This document shows, piece by piece, positions 27,307 to 36,126 of a stretch of DNA of 64,000 nucleotides. The DNA is taken from assembly GCA_963663315.1 (NCBI GenBank), contig OY760176.1:2356001-2420000 (forward strand), given 5' to 3'. This stretch comes from G963663315 sp963663315. Lineage in GTDB: Bacteria; Pseudomonadota; Gammaproteobacteria; Arenicellales; Poriferihabitantaceae. The notes under the pieces were generated by a model that saw only the letters and a program-made list of their open reading frames with translations, was not told the origin of the DNA and did not search any database. The first letter of the stretch is position 1. Every line of letters begins with the position of its first letter. Made by a program: the position numbers and the translations under genes.

Positions 27307-27937
27307 TCGGCCGCACCCCACGACGCCGGACCCCAGGTGACGGCCTCGCCGTCGAGCCACGCCGCCCCACATCGGTAAAGCGCCTCGACCTCGGCGCCCT
27401 TGAGGCCGGGCATATCATCCTTGACCGGATATCCAACCTCGGTTTGGAGGTAGGCGAGGTGGCGGTAGCCTTCGGGGAAGCGCCCGAGAAGCTCGGGGTC
27501 GAGCGTGACGGTGGCAGTGTGATCGCCGGATCGAGCCGGTTTTTCTCGTAAATCGGCTGGCGCAACACCATGCCCCAGCAATCGTCCCGCTTCTCGAACA
27601 GGTCGTAAAACCGGCCCGTGCAGACCACGTCGCAGGGTGTGCCGTGGACAGGCGCGCGTTGCGCGATCGTCATCTTGGTCTGGGCGACGGCGCGGTTTCC
27701 GACGAGCTCGATCGACGTCCCGCCGAGGAAATGGAGGATGCTGACGCCCTTTTCCCAGCCCTCGCGCCGAGCCTTGACAAAGCCCGCGCACGGCGCCTGG
27801 AACCAGGTCGCGAACATGTAGCCGTCGTCGTGCCAGCAGGTACGGAACCTGTCCCAATCGCCGGCATCGCTCCAGATTGCCCACGCCTCGATGTTGTCGC
27901 GGATGGCGAGTTGGTCGCGCGTGTCCTCGGGCACCAT
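27303..27937 (-). pseudogene. SnoaL/NTF2-like small-domain protein, frameshifted
   Basis: The first frame from ATG 27937 holds the NTF2-like fold (YFA-type DWDRFRTCWHDDGYMFATWF, then VVCTGRFYDLFEKR). After IYEKNRLDPAIT near 27525 the protein continues in another frame as LDPELLGRFPEGYRHLAYLQ and MPGLKGAEVEALY to a stop at 27303. That ending is normal for the group. The frame change is either decay or a base-calling error. Role unknown; usually a companion of amidohydrolase/UbiD clusters. Confidence 0.7.
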
Positions 27938-27981
27938 CAGGGGTTTCCTATTACATCAAGAGGTTCTTCGACGGACTCCGA

Positions 27982-29826
27982 TTAATCGACGATGTGATAC
28001 ACGGGGGCCTTCTCCATTTCCCACTTCCCGGAGTCCCGGTCGTACTGGGACAAGGTGAAGCAATGCCAATCGGTGTCGTCCAGCTTGGGATGGTCGGCCC
28101 GATAGTAATACCCCGGCCACCGCGTTTCCGTCCGGAACATCGTGTGCTGCGTCACGCATTCCGAGGAAATGACCCGGTGCTGAAGCTCCCACGCCCTCAT
28201 GAGCTGGTGAAGGTCTTCGGCCCCGAGATGGTCGAGGTCTTCCTTCAGCATGTCCAGCAACTCCAGCCCGCGGGTGAGCATTGGCTCGTTGGTCGTGTAG
28301 TGGGAGCCGATGCCGCCGACGTATTCGTCCATGATCTTCTCGAGGCGCTGAAGACCGTGAATCGGCAAAAGATAGCTCGGCGAAACGGTTCCCGCGACGA
28401 TCTCGTTGCGGCCGACCTCGTAGTTCTCCAGGGGTTGGAAAACGACCTTCTTGAGGTCTTCGTATTCCGCCTCGCTGACCTGCGGCTGGTCTTTACCCAT
28501 GTCGTTCACATAATTGACCGCCGCCTTCCCGGCAATCCGGCCTTCCGCGAAAGATCCCGACGAGAACTTGTGGGCGGTGCCGCCAATGGTGTCGCCGGCG
28601 CCGAAAAGTCCATCGACGGTCATCATCCGGTTGTATCCCCACTGGTATTCCGAAGGGGCGTAGTCCTCCGGTCCGCTCGCCCATGCGCCTGAACAGGTGG
28701 CGTGGGAGCCCATGACGTATGGCTCGGACGTGGTCAGCTCGGGATTGGTATGCTTGGGATCGATGTTCTGTGACGCCCAGACGACCGCTTGCCCGATGGT
28801 CATGCCGAGGAAGTTCTCCCAGCCGACCGTCTCATTGTGCGGATCCTGGAAGGCCTCCTTCGTCACCATGCGGATGGGACCTCTGCCGGCCTTGACCTCC
28901 TCGAGCATGGCGTGGTTGCGCAGGCAGGTCGGAACCGGATGCCGATCAACGTAGTCCCCGACCAATTCCTTGGTGTGTTCGTACCAGGTGGACTCATATT
29001 CATTCCCATACGCGTTCTCGGTGTACGTCTTGAGGTGCAGGAAGTAGGCGCCGACCGGACCGTAGCCGTCCTTGAAGCGGGTGAGGACGATCCGGTTCTC
29101 CATTTGCGTCATCTTGGCGCCGACGAGGATCGGCAACGCATAGGCAGAGGCGCTGCTCCATGGGGCGTACCAGGTCCGTCCCATCCCTTCACCGACCGCG
29201 CGGGGCTTGAAGATGTGCGACGCGCCACCGGCCGATACGATGACGGCCTTCGAGCGGAAGACGTAGAATTCCCCACTGCGGACGTTGAAACCGACAGCCC
29301 CGGCGACCCGATTGGGCTTCGTCTTGTCCATCAGCAGGTGGGTTACCATGATCCTGTTGTAGACTTTGGTGGCCGCCTTGCGGGCAGCCTCGGCGACGAT
29401 CGGCTTGTAGCTTTCGCCGTGAATCATGATCTGCCATTTGCCTTCGCGCAGATACCGCCCGGTTTCCGGGTCCTTCATGATCGGCAGACCCCACTCCTCG
29501 AACTTGTGCACCGTGGAGTCGACGTGGCGCGCGATATCGTAGCCCAAATCCTCGCGCACCAGACCCATGAGGTCGTTGCGGGCGTAGCGGACATGGTCCT
29601 CCGGTTGGTTCTCGTCCCACTGCATGCCCATGTAGCAGTTGATCGCATAGAGGCCTTGAGCGACGGCGCCACTGCGCTCGATGTTGGCCTTCTCGACGAC
29701 GACGACCTTGAGGTCGCGCCCCCAGTACCTGGATTCATACGTGGCGCCGCAGCCAGCCATGCCGCCGCCAATGACGAGGACATCCGAATCCACGAAAACT
29801 GTTTTCCGGCGTGAGAACAAACCCAT
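27982..29826 (-). CDS. aprA: Adenylylsulfate (APS) reductase alpha subunit
   Basis: 614 aa, near full length for AprA. The FAD loop VLVIGGGMAGCGATYE is at about 16-31. EKANIERSGAVAQGLYAIN, ENRIVLTRFKDGYGPVGAYF and GSHATCSGAWASGPEDYAP hold conserved substrate- and flavin-contacting residues. In sulfur oxidisers it runs in reverse, joining sulfite and AMP to make APS in the cytosol. Its ATG overlaps the stop of aprB. I see no truncation. Confidence 0.96.
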   Translation of the reverse strand: MGLFSRRKTVFVDSDVLVIGGGMAGCGATYESRYWGRDLKVVVVEKANIERSGAVAQGLYAINCYMGMQWDENQPEDHVRYARNDLMGLVREDLGYDIARHVDSTVHKFEEWGLPIMKDPETGRYLREGKWQIMIHGESYKPIVAEAARKAATKVYNRIMVTHLLMDKTKPNRVAGAVGFNVRSGEFYVFRSKAVIVSAGGASHIFKPRAVGEGMGRTWYAPWSSASAYALPILVGAKMTQMENRIVLTRFKDGYGPVGAYFLHLKTYTENAYGNEYESTWYEHTKELVGDYVDRHPVPTCLRNHAMLEEVKAGRGPIRMVTKEAFQDPHNETVGWENFLGMTIGQAVVWASQNIDPKHTNPELTTSEPYVMGSHATCSGAWASGPEDYAPSEYQWGYNRMMTVDGLFGAGDTIGGTAHKFSSGSFAEGRIAGKAAVNYVNDMGKDQPQVSEAEYEDLKKVVFQPLENYEVGRNEIVAGTVSPSYLLPIHGLQRLEKIMDEYVGGIGSHYTTNEPMLTRGLELLDMLKEDLDHLGAEDLHQLMRAWELQHRVISSECVTQHTMFRTETRWPGYYYRADHPKLDDTDWHCFTLSQYDRDSGKWEMEKAPVYHIVD

Positions 29827-30287
29827 TAGACCACGACCTGCTTGAGTTGATCCGGGTTCAACGTGGGCAACTTATCGATATTGAGTGCCTCCGGTTCGTG
29901 CGCGAGTTCCTGGGATTTCATGGCTTCCGGGCTGGGCGCCTCGTAATCGGACGGTGATTTGATCGATCCCCATGGCGTGGTCCGAATTGGGGAAACGAAG
30001 TTCTTTTCGCGGCCGTCCCGGAACTTGATCTTCCATGAAATAGTTGCCTTCTCCTCTTCCCTGAGCACGCGGACACTGTGGCCCAAGGGGGCGAAGTCGG
30101 CGTAGCCGCGGCAGTCGATCGCATTCTGCGGACATGCCTTCACACAGGCGTAGCACTCCCAGCACATATTCGGCTCGATGTTATAGGCACGGCGGTAAGT
30201 GGTATCGATGTGCATGATGTCGGACGGACAGATATCCACGCAGTGTCCGCAGCCGTCGCATCGAGTCATATAGACAAATGTCGGCAT
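29826..30287 (-). CDS. aprB: APS reductase beta subunit (two 4Fe-4S clusters)
   Basis: 153 aa. Two ferredoxin motifs, CDGCGHCVDICP (about 10-21) and CWECYACVKACP (about 42-53), bind the clusters that pass electrons to or from the AprA flavin. The C-terminal tail that wraps AprA is present (from about 100). One base overlap with aprA and 43 bp from aprM indicate one operon. Confidence 0.96.
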   Translation of the reverse strand: MPTFVYMTRCDGCGHCVDICPSDIMHIDTTYRRAYNIEPNMCWECYACVKACPQNAIDCRGYADFAPLGHSVRVLREEEKATISWKIKFRDGREKNFVSPIRTTPWGSIKSPSDYEAPSPEAMKSQELAHEPEALNIDKLPTLNPDQLKQVVV

Positions 30288-30330
30288 GATTGTTCGCTAT
30301 CTCCTGTATCGACGACCGATGATGGGCTGA

Positions 30331-31116
30331 TTAGTAGTTTCGGGGCTGTTGGTCGACGCTGCCAAAGACTTCCGGTTTGTCGGCGGGGGCCGGCAAGTTG
30401 CTCCTCGAACCGTCCGCGTTTTCCACCCGTTTCTGGAACGCCGCCGCGGGCTTGAAAAACATATGCGAGAACTTGGACCATGGAACGGATCCGAACAGCA
30501 CCGTCGTGGCGATGAGGTACAAACCGAGGAACACGTTTGTCCACGAGCTGCCTGCCGCCTGCACCAGGGCCCAGATCAGTCCCAGTGTCACGCTCGCGAG
30601 AAGCGACAGGATGAACAGGTCGGCGCGCACGACACGGAAAGGTGAATTGCCCTCGGCGGCGACGTCGACTCGAATGAAAAACCAGAACCAGTAACCGCCA
30701 ACGCAAGCCAGCACGGCCCCAAGGTACCACAGCACCGCCACGATGGCGGGCGCGGGCGTGGCGGGCGTCGGATACCCGAACACCATGATGACGGTTGCGA
30801 TCAGGTAAGCAACGAAGCCGTACATGGTTAGAAGGTGGGCGATTCTGCGCTGCGGGTTGCAGAATTCGGCCGATGTCAGGCCCTCCACCACGGCGGTTTG
30901 GACCGCCAGGGACACCATCTCCCCGCCACCGACCGCTCGCGTCCCTTTGTTCCGTGCATTCCGCCAATTGTCGAAGAAGTACTTGGCGCTCCTCTTATGG
31001 ATAACATCGAACAGCGTGCCGCCCACGACCAGGAGTATCATGATGACGACGTAGGTCTGCATGACCCCGGGAGAAATGGACGCCGAAAGCTCGGCGAACG
31101 GATTGCTGCTGAACAT
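30331..31116 (-). CDS. aprM: AprM, membrane anchor of APS reductase
   Basis: 261 aa from the ATG at 31116, preceded by GGGG. About six hydrophobic segments: near 20-38, 88-108, 118-140, 165-190 and 195-210. SAEFCNPQRRIAHLLTMYGF resembles the heme/quinone-linked anchors of sulfur oxidisers. It links AprBA to the quinone pool in bacteria that lack QmoABC. The start lies only 18 bp inside the cassette end, so any promoter is in the terminal repeat or outside it. Confidence 0.85.
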   Translation of the reverse strand: MFSSNPFAELSASISPGVMQTYVVIMILLVVGGTLFDVIHKRSAKYFFDNWRNARNKGTRAVGGGEMVSLAVQTAVVEGLTSAEFCNPQRRIAHLLTMYGFVAYLIATVIMVFGYPTPATPAPAIVAVLWYLGAVLACVGGYWFWFFIRVDVAAEGNSPFRVVRADLFILSLLASVTLGLIWALVQAAGSSWTNVFLGLYLIATTVLFGSVPWSKFSHMFFKPAAAFQKRVENADGSRSNLPAPADKPEVFGSVDQQPRNY

Positions 31117-31134
31117 CAAATTACCCCAAGGCTA

Positions 31135-31157
31135 GCCAGCTTCTGGATGAAGCAATA
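31135..31157 (-). repeat. Right terminal inverted repeat of the cassette
   Basis: 23 bp, exact reverse complement of the left repeat. It ends at the 19-bp target duplication, 18 bp upstream of the aprM start. Confidence 0.9.
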
Positions 31158-31176
31158 GGACAGGGTTACGCTGCCC
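31158..31176. repeat. Right copy of the 19-bp target-site duplication
   Basis: ggacagggttacgctgccc, identical to 24606-24624. Confidence 0.9.
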
Positions 31177-31398
31177 GCGCGAGGTTCAGCTTCGGCTGCC
31201 CGGCTGATCGCACCCGCCGTGTGAGTGGCCGTGATCGGGTCTTCGAGGGCTAGAGATCGCGTGGGGGCGATGCTACTACCACCTCCGCTACTACCACCTC
31301 CGGCCACCACCACCTCCGCCACAGCCGGATAGTGCCACCGCGAGCGAGGCGACCATCGCAAGAACAATTGACTGGTTTTTCGTGATCATTACTTTCAT
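31158..31398 (-). pseudogene. N-terminal part of the split surface lipoprotein
   Basis: ATG at 31398 with an excellent AAGGAGAT nine bases upstream. The leader MKVMITKNQSIVLAMVASLA ends in the lipobox LSGC. A run of Gly codons follows, where the frame slips: the first frame stops at 31291, the second continues GGGSSGGGSS and EPRAGSVTLS up to the cassette. Gly/Ser linkers after the lipidated Cys are typical of SLAM substrates. The other part lies at 23392-24624. Confidence 0.8.
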
Positions 31399-31399
31399 T

Positions 31400-31629
31400 A
31401 TTATTATCTCCTTAAATATAAGTTTGCCAAAAAACTCGTGTATCATACATTTGACCATGTGTCTATAGCCTATATATGGACCACCGGTGAGTTGGTGGGG
31501 GATTCCCGCACAGGCGGGGTCCATTCCCCCAACCCCCCTTATCAGGGGGCTATATTGTTCTCCCCTTGTCAGGGTATGACGAAGCGTCGATAATCTGCCA
31601 TCCCTGTATCCCATAAGGAGAAGACTTCC
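31400..31629. promoter_or_regulatory. Divergent regulatory region between lipoprotein and 5'-nucleotidase genes
   Basis: AT-rich near the lipoprotein start (tataagtttgcc region), then GC-rich with facing C and G runs (about 31525-31548) that could fold. Its right half was copied to 20.77-20.93 kb. No operator can be named. Confidence 0.5.
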
Positions 31630-33219
31630 ATGAACCGCACCAGCATCCTGTTCGCCGTAACGGCATTGTTTCTTGTGGCCAGTGTCCGCGCCGAGACATT
31701 GACGATCCTGCACACGAACGATTTCCATTCTCGCATAGAGCCGATCAACAGATATGACGGCAGTTGTTCAGCACAGGACAATACGGCAGGCGAATGCCTC
31801 GGGGGAGCCGCTCGTCTGGCCACGGCCATCCGTGTCGCGCGGGCGGAAGCGCCGAACGCTCTTCTCGTTGACGGAGGCGATCAGTTCCAGGGTTCACTCT
31901 TCTACAACTGGTACAAGGGAAAAGCCACCGCTGAGATAATGAACGTGCTTGGCTACGATGCGATGACCGTAGGTAACCATGAATTCGATGACGGTCCGGA
32001 AGTACTTCGCGGCTTCATGGACGCAGTCGGTTTCCCGGTGTTGATGTCCAACGCCGATGTATCAGCCGAACCCGCACTTGCCGGGGCGCTGATGCCATCG
32101 ACGGTCATTGAGCGCGGCGACCACCGTTACGGGCTGATCGGTCTGACCCCCGAGAATACGCCCGAGCTTTCCTCGCCGGGCCCCAATATCCGGTTCATTG
32201 ATCCGGCTGAAGCGGTCCGCAGCGAAATCGCGAAGCTCTCCGGTCAGGGTATTGATCGCATCATCGTGCTCTCACATTCCGGCTACGGTATTGACCAGCG
32301 CGTCGCTGCGATGGTTGACGGCATAGACGTGATCGTCGGTGGGCATTCGAATACCCTCCTTTCGAACACTTCTGATAAGGCCGGGGGACCCTATCCGACC
32401 TGGGTTACCAGCCCGAATGGCGGACGCACGGCTATCGTGCAGGCCTATGCCTATGGAAAGTATCTCGGTCGGCTTGATGTTACCTTCGACGACGACGGCG
32501 CCATCACCGAAGCGGTGGGTGAGCCGCTGCTGATGGACGGTACGATTGCTGAGGACGACGCGCTGAAGACGCGTATTGCCGCCCTGGCGGCTCCGCTCGC
32601 CGAAATCCGCAACAGGGTCGTCGCCGAGGCCGGGGCCTTGATTGACGGCAGCCGTGAGTATTGCCGCGCACGGGAATGCGAGATCGGAAATCTCGTCGCA
32701 GACGCGATGCTCGCACGTATGAAGCCCCTGGGCACTGACATCGCGATCACCAATGGCGGCGGTCTGCGCGCCTCGATTGATCAGGGCCCTATCACCATGG
32801 GCGAGGTGCTGACCGTACTCCCGTTCCAGAACCTGCTCTCTGATTTTGATCTTACCGGCGCCGATGTCGTGGTGGCGCTCGAGTCCGGCGTCAGCCAGAT
32901 TGAGGAGGGCACAGGGCGGTTCCCGCAAGTGGCCGGCCTGCGCTACAGTTACACTCTGTCCAGAGGGCCGAATGACGGGCGCGTTTCGGATGTCGAAGTC
33001 ATGCAGGACGGAGAATGGGTTCCGATAAATCCTGATGCGAAATACGGCGTAGTCTCGAACGACTTTCTGCGCGGCGGCGGCGACGGTTACGTGATCTTCG
33101 TGGAGAAGGCCATGAACGCCTATGATTTCGGGCCGGATCTCGCGGATGTCGTCGCCGAATACCTCGCCGCCCACAGCCCGTACACACCGCAACTCGATGG
33201 TCGGATCACCATGAAATAA
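31630..33219 (+). CDS. Bifunctional metallophosphatase/5'-nucleotidase
   Basis: 529 aa with AAGGAG before the ATG. A signal peptide (SILFAVTALFLVASVRA) sends it to the periplasm. The calcineurin-like domain shows LHTNDFHSR, DGGDQFQGS, GNHEFDDG and GGHSN metal motifs. The C-terminal domain (about 330-529) shows NLVADAML and ITNGGGLRASI, which bind the nucleotide in UshA/YfkN enzymes. It likely scavenges phosphate and nucleosides from external nucleotides. Divergent from the SLAM-substrate gene. Confidence 0.92.
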   Translation: MNRTSILFAVTALFLVASVRAETLTILHTNDFHSRIEPINRYDGSCSAQDNTAGECLGGAARLATAIRVARAEAPNALLVDGGDQFQGSLFYNWYKGKATAEIMNVLGYDAMTVGNHEFDDGPEVLRGFMDAVGFPVLMSNADVSAEPALAGALMPSTVIERGDHRYGLIGLTPENTPELSSPGPNIRFIDPAEAVRSEIAKLSGQGIDRIIVLSHSGYGIDQRVAAMVDGIDVIVGGHSNTLLSNTSDKAGGPYPTWVTSPNGGRTAIVQAYAYGKYLGRLDVTFDDDGAITEAVGEPLLMDGTIAEDDALKTRIAALAAPLAEIRNRVVAEAGALIDGSREYCRARECEIGNLVADAMLARMKPLGTDIAITNGGGLRASIDQGPITMGEVLTVLPFQNLLSDFDLTGADVVVALESGVSQIEEGTGRFPQVAGLRYSYTLSRGPNDGRVSDVEVMQDGEWVPINPDAKYGVVSNDFLRGGGDGYVIFVEKAMNAYDFGPDLADVVAEYLAAHSPYTPQLDGRITMK

Positions 33220-33302
33220 CTCTCCCACCATGGTCGTAGGGACAATCCCCTCCCCACCTTACCCCCACCACATCAGCCGCGCCTGACGGCTTGGTTTCTG
33301 TG

Positions 33303-33322
33303 ACTCCCCTCAAGGGGGGAGT
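33303..33322. terminator. Short hairpin after the 5'-nucleotidase gene
   Basis: actcccc and ggggagt form a GC-rich stem. There is no T-run, so terminator function is uncertain. Confidence 0.35.
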
Positions 33323-33380
33323 GGAAGTGGAGTGGCGCCGGACATTGTTTTTTAACCGGGAATCCAGTAGGGTATATTGT

Positions 33381-33721
33381 GGGAGTTGGCCAAACAGTTG
33401 CGGTATCTGATGATATCGAGGAAAGTCCGGGCTCCAACGGGTAGAGTGCCAGTTAACGGCTGGGCAGCGTGAGTTGACGGCCAGTGCCACAGAAAATATA
33501 CCGCCTTGTATTGTATGAGGTAAGGGTGAAATGGTGCGGTAAGAGCGCACCGCGCTATTGGTAACAATAGTGGCAGGGTAAACCCCACTCGGAGCAAGAC
33601 CAAATAGGGATCCATTGGTGTGACCCGCGCCGGATCCGGGTAGGTTGCTTGAGGCGTTTGGTGACAAACGTTCCAGATGAATAACTGTTCAAGACAGAAC
33701 CCGGCTTATCGGCCAACTCCC
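33381..33721 (+). ncRNA. rnpB: RNase P RNA, bacterial type A
   Basis: About 341 nt. The ends gggagttggcc and ggccaactccc pair as helix P1. Universal elements are in order: gaggaaagtccgggctcc, the agggtgaaa segment, and the 3' acagaacccggctta. tatatt at 33373-33378 is a suitable -10 box. It is the catalytic RNA for tRNA 5'-end maturation. Confidence 0.96.
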
Positions 33722-33738
33722 TTTTTCCGGAGCAACCA

Positions 33739-35433
33739 TTGGCAAGAAACAAGACGGTCCCGTTGCGAGACCCTGGCAAGGTAATGCGCCTCGACCGCAT
33801 GGGCTGTTTTCACCAGACCCGGTTGAGTTTCATGCGCACCCTGCTGCGTTCAATCGGCAGCCAGCGGTGGCGTTTCCGGCGAACCCGCTGGGATATCGAT
33901 AAAAAAGGGACCGGGATCGCGGTCTATCAGATCGAAGGGCCGGGTCGCATCTATTCGCTGATCTGTTATGCAAACGATCTCCCCCCGGAAAAGCGTTCGG
34001 ACCGGGTTATCGCGACCGAATGGGACGCCACGTTTACACTTTTCGATGGGGCGCCGGACCAAGCCGATATTGAAAGACTGAAAGCCGCTGTTCCGAAACA
34101 GGAAGCAGGGCATTGTTCGCAAACCGAACTGGTTCTGGCCAGGGCTAATCGAAGCGTGCGATTGTTCGAGCATGTCGTCGATTCGCTTTCGCAAGGCCGC
34201 CAACCTGATCAGGAAATGATCGACAACGTCGGCTATCTGATGCGAACCACCGCAGTGTATGGCAACGGCAAATTTGGAACCAGTGATCGTGAGCGGATAG
34301 CCGACCGCCCGGAATTTTCCTCCGCCTTTCATACCGAGTTGCTTGCGGTATGGCTGATTCGCGGGTTTACAGTGGATATTGCAGAGCATATTGCCAGCGT
34401 CAGGAATGGCAATGCAGTAACAATGCATCCCGATCTCAGACGCAGACTCGGTGTTGGAAACTCTACCGGTCTTGGAATGGCCCCGTTTCTGATTCTTCAT
34501 CCGGCGCTGATTCATAGCTGGATGTTTGCCCGGGAATCCGCTCTGGCCAGAGTCAGAAGCCTGCCACACAGTACGCCACAGACCCGAAATGAATTCAGTC
34601 AACTGATTTCGCGAATGATGCTTGGACTCGAAGACTGGAATACCGGAGATGTTCGGCAGCAGAAGCGTATCCGGGCGCTTGAGAAGGATCTGGTGAAATT
34701 GATGCGGTATGTGAAATCTCCGGGGCTGTCGATAAAGTTCCCCTGGGATGTTCTGGTGACATGGTCGGAGAAGGCATTGTCTATGGAGGGGCAGGAGCTT
34801 GTGGTCACTCTGGTGATTGAACCCCATGGTGAACTGGTTGATGATCTTGGCTCTACCATGGCCGTTGACGAGGCGCAGTATTTTCCTGTTGATTGCAGCC
34901 AGACCATTGCCGATGCCATTGATGTGATTGAACAAAAATATGCCTGGGCGCTGGCAGTCGATTATTCGCGGCATGATCAGTCTGCCCGGTTCTGGTATTA
35001 CTCCGAAGAAAAACTCGAACCCAGACTCGGTCAACGCTACGCGGAGCCGGGAGCCGAAAAGGAACATCCGCTTGCCTATGGGCGTGATGTTCGGGCATTG
35101 TACGAAGACCTGAAAAAAACTTCCGTGCAAGATCAGGGCGAGAAAACACTGGCCGGTTTTATGCTCGTCCATCCGGAGCATCGTCACAGTGTGCGCAGAA
35201 TTCAGATAGCGGATCAGTTGGACTATGCCGAGATACGGGATAACCTGATATCTGCTGATCTGGTGCCGATAGACCTGCTCCGATGCAAGCTTTCATTTTT
35301 CGGGGCGAACAAATTCGACCCGAAGTCTGATCGCTGGATACGAATAAACATGTATCAACATGCCCCATTCCCGGACGAGCTTGAGGATTTCGAAGGAGAT
35401 GGCTGGATTTATCCTCCGCTGCCGGGTCGATGA
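33739..35433 (+). CDS. Conserved hypothetical protein, 564 aa
   Basis: I do not recognise a named domain. It begins after rnpB with GC-rich basic residues, is soluble with no signal or membrane segment, and has aromatic-rich blocks such as WRFRRTRWDIDKKGTG, GRIYSLICYANDLPPEKRSDR and a C-terminal FPDELEDFEGDGWIYPPL. The stop overlaps the next start (ATGA), so it is coupled to the DUF3726 protein. I recall such pairs in other Proteobacteria, but with no assigned role. Confidence 0.8.
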   Translation: MARNKTVPLRDPGKVMRLDRMGCFHQTRLSFMRTLLRSIGSQRWRFRRTRWDIDKKGTGIAVYQIEGPGRIYSLICYANDLPPEKRSDRVIATEWDATFTLFDGAPDQADIERLKAAVPKQEAGHCSQTELVLARANRSVRLFEHVVDSLSQGRQPDQEMIDNVGYLMRTTAVYGNGKFGTSDRERIADRPEFSSAFHTELLAVWLIRGFTVDIAEHIASVRNGNAVTMHPDLRRRLGVGNSTGLGMAPFLILHPALIHSWMFARESALARVRSLPHSTPQTRNEFSQLISRMMLGLEDWNTGDVRQQKRIRALEKDLVKLMRYVKSPGLSIKFPWDVLVTWSEKALSMEGQELVVTLVIEPHGELVDDLGSTMAVDEAQYFPVDCSQTIADAIDVIEQKYAWALAVDYSRHDQSARFWYYSEEKLEPRLGQRYAEPGAEKEHPLAYGRDVRALYEDLKKTSVQDQGEKTLAGFMLVHPEHRHSVRRIQIADQLDYAEIRDNLISADLVPIDLLRCKLSFFGANKFDPKSDRWIRINMYQHAPFPDELEDFEGDGWIYPPLPGR

Positions 35434-36086
35434 AACGTTCATTGAATGAAATCGAGCAAACCTGTCGAAAAGCGGCCAGAGGGAGTGGATTACCCTGGGG
35501 GGTTGCCGATGAGACAGGCAGGGCAATCCGCTGGCTGCAAGCGTTACAACTCGACGGGGTTTCGAGCCTGGCTGCATTACTGGAAAGTATCGATCATCAT
35601 CGGCCGGTTGACTATGCGCCGGAATCGCTGGATGGGGTCTGGCATGGGCCGAACAATGTGTTGAGTCCGATCATGACAGGACTCGCCCTGAGTGATTGCA
35701 TGGGATTGATGCAAGGGCGCAGCATAGAGACAGGCGAAATCGCCTGGCCGGTACTGGTTACAGGGTTTGTGGGCCATACCTTATTGAACAGGGAGCAATC
35801 CGTAACCATAGGCTGGCTGTCAATCGGTCTGTCGATTTGCCGTGACCGCATCACCATTATCGGTGACAAGGGCGATCTGTACACTGACAGGGCTGGCAGG
35901 CTGACCTGTGAAAAGTTCCCTTACGATGGTGATTCCGGTATCGGCCGGGCCCCCGGGGTCGGTGATACACGGGTGAATGCGCAAGCCTGGGAAAAACTCG
36001 AGAACCGGGCTCATCTTACTTATGTCAAGGCCACCGAGGCGTCACGATTGTCGGGGGCAGGGGCAGGATTGAATGATAACGATTGA
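35430..36086 (+). CDS. DUF3726 family protein
   Basis: 218 aa. The N-terminal SLNEIEQTCRKAARGSGLP and WGVADETGRAIRWLQALQLDG match DUF3726 as I know it. No catalytic motif is apparent. It is translated with the upstream 564-aa protein through a 4-base overlap, so they probably act together. Confidence 0.75.
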   Translation: MKRSLNEIEQTCRKAARGSGLPWGVADETGRAIRWLQALQLDGVSSLAALLESIDHHRPVDYAPESLDGVWHGPNNVLSPIMTGLALSDCMGLMQGRSIETGEIAWPVLVTGFVGHTLLNREQSVTIGWLSIGLSICRDRITIIGDKGDLYTDRAGRLTCEKFPYDGDSGIGRAPGVGDTRVNAQAWEKLENRAHLTYVKATEASRLSGAGAGLNDND

Positions 36087-36126
36087 TTGATTCCTGATCG
36101 GCACAAGACATAAGGTTGTATTTCAG

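Larger units (their letters stand above)
24625..31157. mobile_element. 6,533-bp cassette with terminal inverted repeats, carrying aprMBA and ubiD
   Basis: Both ends carry the same 23-bp sequence in inverted orientation (24625-24647 and 31135-31157). Each is flanked by an identical 19-bp direct repeat. Cutting out the cassette plus one repeat (6,552 bp, a multiple of three) joins GSVTLS to SNVDSNN in one frame of the lipoprotein gene, which shows insertion into a once-intact gene. No transposase or integrase is recognised inside. It therefore looks like a non-autonomous passenger transposon or mobile insertion cassette. Long target duplications are known, from memory, in IS1202-type elements; the assignment is open. 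Confidence 0.85.

Noticed and set aside
28789..29814. A 341-aa + strand frame opposite aprA
   Set aside because: Antisense shadow of aprA with no family motifs.
33206..33667. Minus-strand open frames across 33.2-33.8 kb
   Set aside because: They lie antisense to rnpB, whose RNA motifs are unambiguous.
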